NCBI GenBank assembly: GCA_031253365.1
Contig: JAIRWE010000173.1
Coordinates: 1 to 9,324 of the forward strand
Source of the DNA: Oscillospiraceae bacterium
Lineage (GTDB): Bacteria > Bacillota > Clostridia > Oscillospirales > Ruminococcaceae
Reading direction: 5' to 3'
Length of the DNA: 9,324 nucleotides
The position numbers and the translations under genes were made by a program. This document shows, piece after piece, positions 1 through 6,099 of this stretch (positions are counted from its first letter, which is position 1; each line of letters opens with the position of its first letter). The notes under the pieces were generated by a model. That model had not been told where the DNA came from. It worked only from the letters and a program-made list of their open reading frames with translations, and did no database searches.

Positions 1-2
1 GC

Positions 3-896
3 AAAACGCAAACAGCCTCAAAATCGTCCGTCACAACCGAACCGCCGGGTACAGCGGCTCCCGAAACGCCGAGTGAAATACCCCAAATGACAAGACAGCC
101 GACCGAAACGCCAGGCGAAACGGCTTCCGAAACGCCGGGCGAAACGGCTTCCGAAACGCAGGGCGGAGCGGCTTCCGGAACGCTGAGCGAAGCGGTTTCC
201 GAGACGCCGACCGAACCGCCCGCAACGGGCGATTCGCCGAGAGAGCGCGCCGAAAAACTTGCCGCCCTTACCGCAAACGCGGCGGGCGTGGATAACGCGT
301 GGGCCTTATGGCTCATCAACGCCAAAAATCCGCTTCCCGACGGATATGTTCCCTCCGTTTCCCCGATAGGGACGTATTCCCTTGACAGCCGTTGCTCCGA
401 ATACGCGCTGCTTATGTTTGAAGCGGCGCGAAACGACGGAATATATCTCAACGTCGCGTCCGCTTACAGAAGCATTGAGCGGCAAACGCTCAATTTCAAG
501 AATTTTTATAACTCGCTGCTGAATTCGGGGTACACACCGGAACAGGCCTTCAACGCGACCGCCGCCGAAATCGCGCCGCCTTACACGAGCGAACACAACG
601 CCGGACTCGCCGCCGACATAGGGCTTATCACAAGCGATTTCGACCTGACGGCGGAATTTCGCTGGCTGCGTGACAACGCGTGGAAATACGGGTTCATCAT
701 GCGGTATCCCGCCGATAAAACCGAGACCACCGGGATTATATACGAGCCTTGGCATTATCGCTTCGTGGGGTTGTACCACGCCGAAAAAATTCATAAATCG
801 GGGCTGTGCCTTGAAGAATACATGGGCGACAACGGGGAAAACAACGATGTGAACGGCGTCGTAGCCGCGTTCAAGGAGCAGGTAATCAACGGATAG
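3..896 (+). CDS. VanY-type D-alanyl-D-alanine carboxypeptidase (M15B), 5' partial
   Basis: This zinc peptidase family removes the terminal D-Ala from peptidoglycan stem peptides outside the membrane. The reading frame is open to the left edge with no stop, so the gene starts outside the window; the ATG at 87 lies inside a repetitive linker and is probably not the start. Numbering from that ATG, the linker covers residues 1-50 (Pro/Thr/Glu/Ser-rich 8-residue repeats) and the catalytic domain about 60-240. Diagnostic motifs are WLINAKNPLP (75-84), SAYRS (125-129), SEHNAGLAADIG (168-179) with zinc ligands His170 and Asp177, and YEPWHYRFVG (219-228) with catalytic Glu220 and third zinc ligand His223. 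All catalytic residues are present. An N-terminal signal peptide or membrane anchor is expected upstream but cannot be seen. The gene converges on the CoA-transferase gene with 9 bp between stops. Whether it serves vancomycin resistance or routine wall trimming cannot be told; no vanR/S/H/A/X genes are visible. Confidence 0.9.
   Translation, partial: KTQTASKSSVTTEPPGTAAPETPSEIPQMTRQPTETPGETASETPGETASETQGGAASGTLSEAVSETPTEPPATGDSPRERAEKLAALTANAAGVDNAWALWLINAKNPLPDGYVPSVSPIGTYSLDSRCSEYALLMFEAARNDGIYLNVASAYRSIERQTLNFKNFYNSLLNSGYTPEQAFNATAAEIAPPYTSEHNAGLAADIGLITSDFDLTAEFRWLRDNAWKYGFIMRYPADKTETTGIIYEPWHYRFVGLYHAEKIHKSGLCLEEYMGDNGENNDVNGVVAAFKEQVING
63..224 (+). repeat. 24-bp in-frame tandem repeats in the VanY linker
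   Basis: Consecutive 24-bp units begin at 105, 129, 153 and 177, with a decayed unit at 201-224 and another related copy at 63-86, separated from the rest by an 18-bp insertion (87-104). Units 105-128 and 129-152 differ by one base. Each encodes eight residues of the type ETPGETAS. The array keeps the frame and forms a flexible acidic, Pro/Thr-rich stalk between the unseen membrane end and the peptidase domain. Copy number is likely to vary between strains. Confidence 0.85.
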
Positions 897-905
897 GGGC
901 GCGGT

Positions 906-2417
906 TCACGGCAGGGCGAAATCCAGCGGCGTCCTTATTTGACTTTCCTCGTCTATGCCGTCATAAACCTCTTTCAGTTTCAGGCCGCTTTCCGTCAATT
1001 CAAACACGCACCGTTCGGTTACGTATAACACCCGTTGACCGCGCTTGACGGCGTTCGCCCCCGAAAAGCTGACGGCGGCTATCTCTTTCTTAAACTTCGG
1101 GACGCCGCCTTCGCTTTTGATAACAATCCTGCCGCCCTCTTTGACGACCGAAAGCCCTTTCGTGTTGAAGCTCATACAGAAAACGATTGTCTTCGTGGCG
1201 AAGGTGATGTCGGCGAACCCGCCTATCCCCGAATAACCGCCTTTCAGTTTATGGGAATTGACGTTGCCGCGCGCGTCGGCTTCCAGCCCGCCCAGAAAGC
1301 ATATATCCAGCCCGCCCCCGTTATAAAAGTCGAACTGCGTCGCCATGTCGCAAATCATGTCCGCGCCGATTGTCGCCCCGAAGGACACGCCCGGCGCGGG
1401 GAGTCCGCCTATCCCCCCCGATTCAACGGTGGTGACGATGTCCTTCAAAATACCCATCTTTGAGGCGTATTTCCCCACGGTTTCGGGAATACCTATGCCT
1501 ATGTTCACTATATGCCCGGCGCGCAGCTCGCGCGAGGCGCGTTCCCCGATGATGTCGGCGGTTTCGTCTTTTGAATCCGCTTTCGTCTTTTTGGTGGTTG
1601 ACAGTTTATTGACGTAATAGTCCATCTGCGACGCGGGAACATGTATGTCGCCGGATAAAGCCGGGTCATATTCCGCGGTTTCCGCGCGCGCTTCGCAAAC
1701 AACGACTTCATCCACCAAAATCCCCGGTATAATTACGTTGCGCGGGCGGGCGAACTCGTGGCTTACACGCTCGACCTGAACGATTACCCTGCCGCCGACG
1801 CGCTTTACCGCTTGCGCCAACGAGAGCGCGTCAACCGTAAGATACTCCTTCTCGAACGAGATGTTTCCGTTGGGGTCGACGGTCGTGCCTTTGATTAAAG
1901 CCACGTCGATTTTCGGAATTTTGAAAAGCAGGTATTCCGCACCCTCGATTTCCCGAACCTGTACCAACTGCTTTTTCGATACGCGGTTAAGCGCGCAGGT
2001 GTCCACGCGCGGGTCGGAAAAAATCCCGACGCCCACCTCGTTCAAAATCCATTTCTTCCCCGAAGCGGCGGCGCGCACGGCGTGGGAAAGCAAACCCAGC
2101 GGCAGGCAATAAGCCTCTATTTTATCGGATAACGCCGCTTGTATCGCGGCGGGCATACTGCTGTAATGCCCCGCGATAATCTCGCTGACCGCGCCGGCTT
2201 TAATGTACGGGTCGGCGTAACGGTTCTCGTCCCACGCGCCGAACCCGGCGGAGCAGAACATCCGCAAGCCGCGCGGCGAACCCGTTTCGGTAAACCGCTC
2301 GTATATCGCCCTGTGAAGCTCTTCGGGGTTGGATAAGGCAAGGAACGAGTTTACCGCGACACAGGCGTTGTCGGGGATTAAGTCGGCGGCTTCCCGCGGG
2401 GTGACGATTTTAAACAT
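906..2417 (-). CDS. Acyl-CoA:acetate/propionate CoA-transferase
   Basis: The 503-residue product belongs to the family I CoA-transferases in which the alpha and beta halves are fused (propionate CoA-transferase Pct / YdiF group). These enzymes move CoA between short-chain acyl-CoAs and acetate or propionate in the cytoplasm through a glutamyl-CoA thioester. The N-terminal half starts MFKIVTPREA and contains the GTTVDPNGN segment; the C-terminal half holds GIGIPE and the catalytic TVESGGIGG motif, with the nucleophile Glu332. Length fits the fused family (about 500-530). I chose the ATG at 2417 because AGGTG lies 5 bp upstream and the family begins here; the longer frame back to a TTG at 2477 runs into the divergent tRNA promoter region. 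No clear -35/-10 pair was found for it. The inverted repeat at 2473-2486 is a possible control site. Exact acyl substrate is unknown; a fermentative role in acetate, propionate or butyrate metabolism is inferred. Confidence 0.9.
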   Translation of the reverse strand: MFKIVTPREAADLIPDNACVAVNSFLALSNPEELHRAIYERFTETGSPRGLRMFCSAGFGAWDENRYADPYIKAGAVSEIIAGHYSSMPAAIQAALSDKIEAYCLPLGLLSHAVRAAASGKKWILNEVGVGIFSDPRVDTCALNRVSKKQLVQVREIEGAEYLLFKIPKIDVALIKGTTVDPNGNISFEKEYLTVDALSLAQAVKRVGGRVIVQVERVSHEFARPRNVIIPGILVDEVVVCEARAETAEYDPALSGDIHVPASQMDYYVNKLSTTKKTKADSKDETADIIGERASRELRAGHIVNIGIGIPETVGKYASKMGILKDIVTTVESGGIGGLPAPGVSFGATIGADMICDMATQFDFYNGGGLDICFLGGLEADARGNVNSHKLKGGYSGIGGFADITFATKTIVFCMSFNTKGLSVVKEGGRIVIKSEGGVPKFKKEIAAVSFSGANAVKRGQRVLYVTERCVFELTESGLKLKEVYDGIDEESQIRTPLDFALP

Positions 2418-2472
2418 ACGGACACCTGTTTCGTTGCGGCAACCGCCGAAAACCCGCCTTCGGATTATTTCG

Positions 2473-2486
2473 GTCAACGTGTTGAC
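2473..2486. promoter_or_regulatory. Inverted repeat GTCAAC-GT-GTTGAC, possible operator
   Basis: Perfect 6-bp arms flank a 2-bp centre. The right arm overlaps the -35 hexamer of the tRNA-Thr promoter, and the site lies 56 bp upstream of the CoA-transferase start. It could be a repressor site for either divergent unit; no regulator family is assigned. Confidence 0.35.
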
Positions 2487-2510
2487 AGCAACAATGATTT
2501 ATGATATATT
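2482..2510 (+). promoter_or_regulatory. Strong sigma-A promoter for tRNA-Thr
   Basis: A consensus -35 TTGACA (2482-2487) is separated by exactly 17 bp from TATATT (2505-2510, 5 of 6 consensus), which also carries the extended -10 TG at 2502-2503. Transcription would begin near 2517, about 6 nt before the mature tRNA 5' end, as is usual for tRNA genes. Confidence 0.85.
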
Positions 2511-2522
2511 AGACCTAACGCC

Positions 2523-2595
2523 GCTTCTATAGCTCAGTCGGCAGAGCGCGTCCTTGGTAAGGACGAGGTCATCAGTTCGAATCTGATTAGAAGCT
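2523..2595 (+). tRNA. tRNA-Thr (anticodon GGT)
   Basis: All four arms fold by eye in 73 nt. The acceptor stem GCTTCTA pairs with TAGAAGC (7 bp). The D arm is GCTC/GAGC with AGTCGGCA in the loop. The anticodon arm CGTCC/GGACG encloses TTGGTAA, placing anticodon GGT at 2556-2558 to read ACC and ACU codons. The T arm ATCAG/CTGAT has loop TTCGAAT. U8 is present and the discriminator base is T2595. The 3' CCA is not encoded (CTC follows), so it must be added by tRNA nucleotidyltransferase. No hairpin terminator separates it from the SCP2 gene 47 bp downstream. Confidence 0.97.
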
Positions 2596-2618
2596 CTTTC
2601 GGGGGTTGTGTTTCGTAT

Positions 2619-2624
2619 TATAAT
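2619..2624 (+). promoter_or_regulatory. Isolated TATAAT -10 hexamer before the SCP2 gene
   Basis: A perfect TATAAT lies 18 bp upstream of the SCP2 ATG, but the -35 position 17 bp further up (2596-2601, CTTTCG) does not match, and the predicted start near 2631 would leave only about 12 nt of leader. It may be a weak promoter, or the gene may be reached by read-through from the tRNA promoter. Confidence 0.3.
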
Positions 2625-2642
2625 TAAAGCGGGGTGCGCGAT

Positions 2643-2966
2643 ATGGCAAAATTTCAAGACATAATGGATGAGCTGAAAGAAAAGACCGCGTCGTTCAACG
2701 CGAAGGATTATAAGGATTTTTTGGCGGTGCAGATAACGCTGAAAGATTTAAACGAGATTTTCTATATGGAAATCAAGGACGGGGAGCTGAATATCGAGCC
2801 TTACGAATACAACGACCGTCAGGCGAACATAATCATTTCCTCCGACAACTTTGTTAAAATGATGAACGGAAAGCTGAATTCCGTAGTCGCGTTTACCACG
2901 GGAAAACTGAAAATCGAGGGGAACGTCGGCAAGGCTTCCGAGCTGTCGAAAATCTTCAAAAGATAA
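2643..2966 (+). CDS. SCP2 sterol-carrier/lipid-binding domain protein
   Basis: The 107-residue cytosolic protein starts MAKFQDIMDELKEK and consists of a single SCP2-like fold: an N-terminal helix, a beta sheet (FLAVQITLKD, FYMEIKDGELNIEP, ANIIISSD) and the characteristic C-terminal block DNFVKMMNGKLNSVVAF followed by TGKLKIEGN and a final helix. This family binds fatty acyl chains, acyl-CoAs or sterols in a hydrophobic tunnel; bacterial single-domain members have no settled role. The length suits a stand-alone domain. I chose the ATG at 2643, with a GGGG tract 8 bp upstream, over the in-frame GTG at 2634 that overlaps that tract. The stop is 9 bp from the convergent guaB stop. Proximity to the CoA-transferase gene could suggest acyl-CoA handling, but the two are divergently transcribed with a tRNA between them, so this is weak. 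Confidence 0.85.
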   Translation: MAKFQDIMDELKEKTASFNAKDYKDFLAVQITLKDLNEIFYMEIKDGELNIEPYEYNDRQANIIISSDNFVKMMNGKLNSVVAFTTGKLKIEGNVGKASELSKIFKR

Positions 2967-2975
2967 CATCCGTGT

Positions 2976-4484
2976 CTATTCAACCCGCCCCGCCCTGCTT
3001 TCTTTGAGTATAACGTCGTGCGCTCCGCCTTCGACGATGCTCGTTGACGAAACCAGGGTCAATTTCGCGTTCTTGTGTAGCTGCGCGATGGTGAGGCATC
3101 CGCAGTTACACATGGTGCCGCGCACTTTGGACAAAGAGAGCGTCACGTTGTCTTTGAGCGTCCCGGCGTAAGGCACGTAGCTGTCCACGCCCTCTTCAAA
3201 CGTCAGCCTTGAATCGCCGCCCATCTCGTACCTTTGCCAGTTGCGCGCGCGGGTGGAGCCTTCGCCCCAGTATTCCTTTACATAAGTCCCGTTAATCATC
3301 AGCTTGTTTGTCGGCGATTCGTCAAAACGGGCGAAGTACCGCCCGAGCATGATGAAATCCGCGCCCATCGCCAACGCCAACGTCATGTGGTAATCGTGGA
3401 CTATCCCGCCGTCGGAACAAATCGGAATGTATGTCCCCGTTTCCTTGAAATAGGCGTCGCGTTCCTTGCAAATCTCAATCAAAGCCGTCGCCTGCCCCCT
3501 GCCTATGCCCTTTTGTTCGCGGGTAATGCAGATAGAACCGCCGCCTATCCCCACTTTTATGAAATCCGCGCCGCAGTTCGCGAGGAAGCGAAAGCCGTCT
3601 TTGTCGACGACGTTGCCCGCCCCGACTTTCACGCTCTCGCCGTAGCGGTTCTTTATCCAGTCAAGCGTGTTTTTCTGCCATTCGGTAAAGCCCTCCGAGC
3701 TGTCCACGCACAGCAAATCCGCGCCCGCTTTGACCAACGCGGGGACGCGTTCGGAATAATCGCGCGAGTTGATACCCGCCCCGACCATGTAACGCTTTTG
3801 CGAATCAAGCATTTCGTCCTTGTTTTCTTTGTGCTGTTCGTAGTCTTTCCGGAAAACGAAATACTTCAGTCTCTGCTCGTCGTCAATAATGGGCAGGGTG
3901 TTCAGCTTGCACTCCCAGATGATGTCGTTGGCTTCCGAAAGCGTCGTGTCGGCGGGGGCGGTGTGCAGTTTGTCGAAAGCGGTCATAAACGTGTGTACGG
4001 GCGTTTCCGGCGACATTCGCGATACGCGGTAATCGCGGCTCGTAACAATGCCGAGCAGCTTTGAACCGCAGGTGCCGTCCTCGGTTACCGCCATTGTGGA
4101 ATGTCCCGTTTGCTCCTTTAACCGCAGAACGTCGGCAAGCGTCATATCGGGGCGCAAATTCGAGTCGCTTTGCACATAGCCCGCCTTGTACCCCTTCACC
4201 CGCGAAATCATGTCCGCTTCATCCTCTATGCTCTGCGAAGCGTAGATGAACGACATCCCGCCTTCCCTCGCCAAAGCGACCGCCATTCTGTCGTCCGAAA
4301 CCGACTGCATAATCGCGGAAACCAGCGGAACATTGAGCGTTACGGCGGGCTTTTCGCCTTTCTTGAATTTTACGGCGGGCGTTTTCAGCGAAACATTTTC
4401 GGGGATGCACGTCTTTGAGGAATATCCGGGTACTATCAGATATTCGCCGAAGGTACGCGAAGGTTCGGGAAAAATTTTTGCCAT
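2976..4484 (-). CDS. guaB: Inosine-5'-monophosphate dehydrogenase
   Basis: The 502-residue enzyme oxidises IMP to XMP with NAD+, the first committed step of guanine nucleotide synthesis, as a cytoplasmic tetramer. A TIM barrel (about 1-100 and 230-490) is interrupted by a CBS pair (about 105-220). The catalytic loop is GIGGGSICITREQKGIGRG (312-330) with nucleophile Cys319; the IMP phosphate/NAD region includes SDGG (357-360) and GADFIMLGR (374-382). The mobile flap reads EYWGEGSTRARNWQRY (404-419), with Arg418-Tyr419 as the catalytic dyad, instead of the usual bacterial MGS-AM type flap. Start, end and numbering match the divergent Tritrichomonas foetus enzyme as I recall it. ATG at 4484 has GAGGAG 6 bp upstream, overlapping the stop of the zinc-ribbon gene, so the two are almost certainly co-transcribed. 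It is last in the operon and convergent with the SCP2 gene, without a visible terminator. Confidence 0.97.
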   Translation of the reverse strand: MAKIFPEPSRTFGEYLIVPGYSSKTCIPENVSLKTPAVKFKKGEKPAVTLNVPLVSAIMQSVSDDRMAVALAREGGMSFIYASQSIEDEADMISRVKGYKAGYVQSDSNLRPDMTLADVLRLKEQTGHSTMAVTEDGTCGSKLLGIVTSRDYRVSRMSPETPVHTFMTAFDKLHTAPADTTLSEANDIIWECKLNTLPIIDDEQRLKYFVFRKDYEQHKENKDEMLDSQKRYMVGAGINSRDYSERVPALVKAGADLLCVDSSEGFTEWQKNTLDWIKNRYGESVKVGAGNVVDKDGFRFLANCGADFIKVGIGGGSICITREQKGIGRGQATALIEICKERDAYFKETGTYIPICSDGGIVHDYHMTLALAMGADFIMLGRYFARFDESPTNKLMINGTYVKEYWGEGSTRARNWQRYEMGGDSRLTFEEGVDSYVPYAGTLKDNVTLSLSKVRGTMCNCGCLTIAQLHKNAKLTLVSSTSIVEGGAHDVILKESRAGRVE

Positions 4485-4494
4485 GTGCTTCTCC

Positions 4495-4995
4495 TCAGCT
4501 CAGTATATCTATTCCGCCGATAACGGGCAACCGCTTCGCCCGTCCGTTAGCGGCGTTGATTACGCCTGCCGCAATCAATAAAAACGTGAAAAGTCCGGCC
4601 ACGACCCCGACAATCCAAGCAAGCATCCCCCCTATGCCTGGAACAACGCCGAACACGATTTTAACCACGCCGACAGCCGCGCCCAAAACAATCTCAAAAA
4701 TAAAAAGCACTATCCCCTGATTAGCGTGAAATTTCGCGAATTTCGAGCCGGACGCCACGAGCAGCGTAATCACAAAAAGAAGCGGCAAATACGCCAACAC
4801 CGCCGCGCCGTAATTGCCCTTGACGTCGCTCTCGTCAAATTCTCCCGTGCTGTCCGACGTGTTCATAAAATCGTTGAACGTTTTGTTGAAATCAAAGTTT
4901 CCGAAATTCGCCGCGCCTTTGGCGGCGGAGCCGCAGGAACGGCAGACGGTTTCCCCGTCGTCCATGTATTTCCCGCATTTGTCACAAACAGCCAT
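4495..4995 (-). CDS. Zinc-ribbon membrane protein (DUF4870-like)
   Basis: The 166-residue protein begins MAVCDKCGKYM with a short zinc ribbon: CDKC at residues 4-7 and CRSC at about 18-21 are four cysteines that would bind one zinc ion. A polar linker rich in Asn, Asp and Phe follows. The rest is membrane: about three to four hydrophobic stretches beginning at YGAAVLAYLPLLFVITLLV, then the AKFHANQGIVLFIF segment characteristic of DUF4870-like proteins, then a Gly/Val-rich hairpin ending LLIAAGVINAANG. Function is unknown; such proteins are common in Firmicutes. I prefer the ATG at 4995 because AAAGGA sits 9 bp upstream, but an ATG at 5013 (six residues longer) overlaps the SDR stop as ATGA and could be used by translational coupling. 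It lies 10 bp before guaB in the same operon. Confidence 0.8.
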   Translation of the reverse strand: MAVCDKCGKYMDDGETVCRSCGSAAKGAANFGNFDFNKTFNDFMNTSDSTGEFDESDVKGNYGAAVLAYLPLLFVITLLVASGSKFAKFHANQGIVLFIFEIVLGAAVGVVKIVFGVVPGIGGMLAWIVGVVAGLFTFLLIAAGVINAANGRAKRLPVIGGIDILS

Positions 4996-5009
4996 TTCAT
5001 AAAATCCTT

Positions 5010-6047
5010 TCATTTTCTGAGGGTTTCGACCGCTTTATCCATAGCGGCTATCACCCTGTCGCACCATTCGTCGAATTCCGGGTCCGGCGTTTGCAATTCC
5101 GCGTGTGCCAACACGTTTTCGACCGTTTCGCGAACGCCGCTGTCAAACCGCTTTTTCGCCGTGAACCCCGGAACAAGCCGCTTTAACTTCGCGTTGTCGA
5201 AAACCGCCGAATTGGATTTATCGCCCGTCAGCGACCCGGTGAAGTCATATCCGGACAGACCCGCGGCGTCGGCGCATTTGGCGAGGAAATCGCTCGGCGC
5301 GTAAAAGGGCTTCAGCTCGACGTTCAGCGCGTTGGCGACCGCGCCGTAAATCTGGTTCCACGTCAGGGTTTCATCCGAAGTAATCTGCACGGCTTCGCCG
5401 AGCGCGCGAATGTTCCCCATTAAGCCGACGAACGCCCTCGCGAAATCGGAATTGTGCGTCATCGTCCAAAGCGACGTCCCGTCCCCGTGGATTATGACGG
5501 GCTTGCCTTCAAGCATACGCTTGGCGACCTGCCAACTGCCTTTCGCGCCGTGAACGCCCAACGGAATATACCTTTCGTCGTATGTGTGGGACGGGCGGAC
5601 AATCGTAACGGGGAACCCGCCCTCCCGATACTTTTTCGTGAGATAATCCTCGCAGGCGATTTTATCCCGCGAGTATTTCCAGTACGGGTTGGAGAGCGGT
5701 GTCGCCTCGCTTACGCGATAATCCGACAGCGGTTTTTGATACGCCGACGCCGAGCTTATAAAGATAAACTGCCCCGTTTTCCCCCCGAAAAGCCGCACAT
5801 CCCGCTCAAGCTGCTCCGGGACGAACGCGATAAAGTCCGCCACGACGTCAAAACGCAGCGAGCCTGTCAATTCGGCGACGGCGTTTTCGTCGTTTATGTC
5901 AGCCTTAATGTGCTTGAAACCGTCGGGCAGACAGCCGTTGCGGTTCCCTTTGTTAAGCAGATAAAGATCCCAATCGCCGCGGCTGAGCAACTCCCGCGAA
6001 ATCGCCGCGCTGATTATGCCGGTTCCGCCTATGAACAACGCCTTCAT
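5010..6047 (-). CDS. NAD-dependent epimerase/dehydratase family protein (extended SDR)
   Basis: The 345-residue protein is an extended short-chain dehydrogenase/reductase. It opens with a Rossmann nucleotide-binding motif, FIGGTGIIS (5-13), then KADIND (48-53) at the usual acidic position after strand 3. The active site has SSASAYQKP (98-106) and YSRDK (125-129), giving the Tyr-xxx-Lys pair (Tyr125, Lys129), followed by VTIVRPSHTYDERY. The C-terminal half (170-345) is the substrate domain with HGDGTSLWTMTHNSDFARAF. The substrate cannot be assigned; nucleotide sugars are typical, and relatives of this GGTGIIS subgroup include the chloroplast CSP41 RNA-binding proteins. The start at 6047 has a GGGGGTGG ribosome binding site 5 bp upstream; the longer TTG at 6065 would fall at the predicted transcription start. 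It is first in the operon and its stop overlaps the alternative zinc-ribbon start. Confidence 0.85.
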   Translation of the reverse strand: MKALFIGGTGIISAAISRELLSRGDWDLYLLNKGNRNGCLPDGFKHIKADINDENAVAELTGSLRFDVVADFIAFVPEQLERDVRLFGGKTGQFIFISSASAYQKPLSDYRVSEATPLSNPYWKYSRDKIACEDYLTKKYREGGFPVTIVRPSHTYDERYIPLGVHGAKGSWQVAKRMLEGKPVIIHGDGTSLWTMTHNSDFARAFVGLMGNIRALGEAVQITSDETLTWNQIYGAVANALNVELKPFYAPSDFLAKCADAAGLSGYDFTGSLTGDKSNSAVFDNAKLKRLVPGFTAKKRFDSGVRETVENVLAHAELQTPDPEFDEWCDRVIAAMDKAVETLRK

Positions 6048-6070
6048 CGCGCCACCCCCCGCCAAGCGTA

Positions 6071-6099
6071 ATTATACCATATATTAACGCGATTGTAAA
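6071..6099 (-). promoter_or_regulatory. Sigma-A promoter of the SDR-zinc ribbon-guaB operon
   Basis: Read on the minus strand, -35 TTTACA (6094-6099), a 17-bp spacer and a perfect TATAAT (6071-6076) with an upstream TG (extended -10) predict a start near 6064, about 17 nt before the SDR ATG. The -35 and most of the spacer lie inside the last codons of the upstream lipoprotein gene (stop at 6084-6086). Confidence 0.85.

Noticed and set aside
87..89. ATG at 87 as the start of the VanY gene
   Set aside because: The frame stays open upstream with more of the same repeat-type linker, there is no ribosome binding site, and a secreted enzyme needs a signal peptide upstream.
306..794. 162-codon open frame antisense to the VanY gene
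   Set aside because: The opposite strand encodes intact VanY catalytic motifs; the antisense product has no recognisable features.
2418..2477. 20-residue N-terminal extension of the CoA-transferase
   Set aside because: It begins at a TTG within the dyad before the tRNA promoter; the ATG at 2417 has a ribosome binding site and matches the family start.
3234..4064. 276-codon open frame antisense to guaB
   Set aside because: It lies wholly inside the strongly supported IMP dehydrogenase gene, resembles no family, and is the kind of shadow frame produced by GC-rich codon use.
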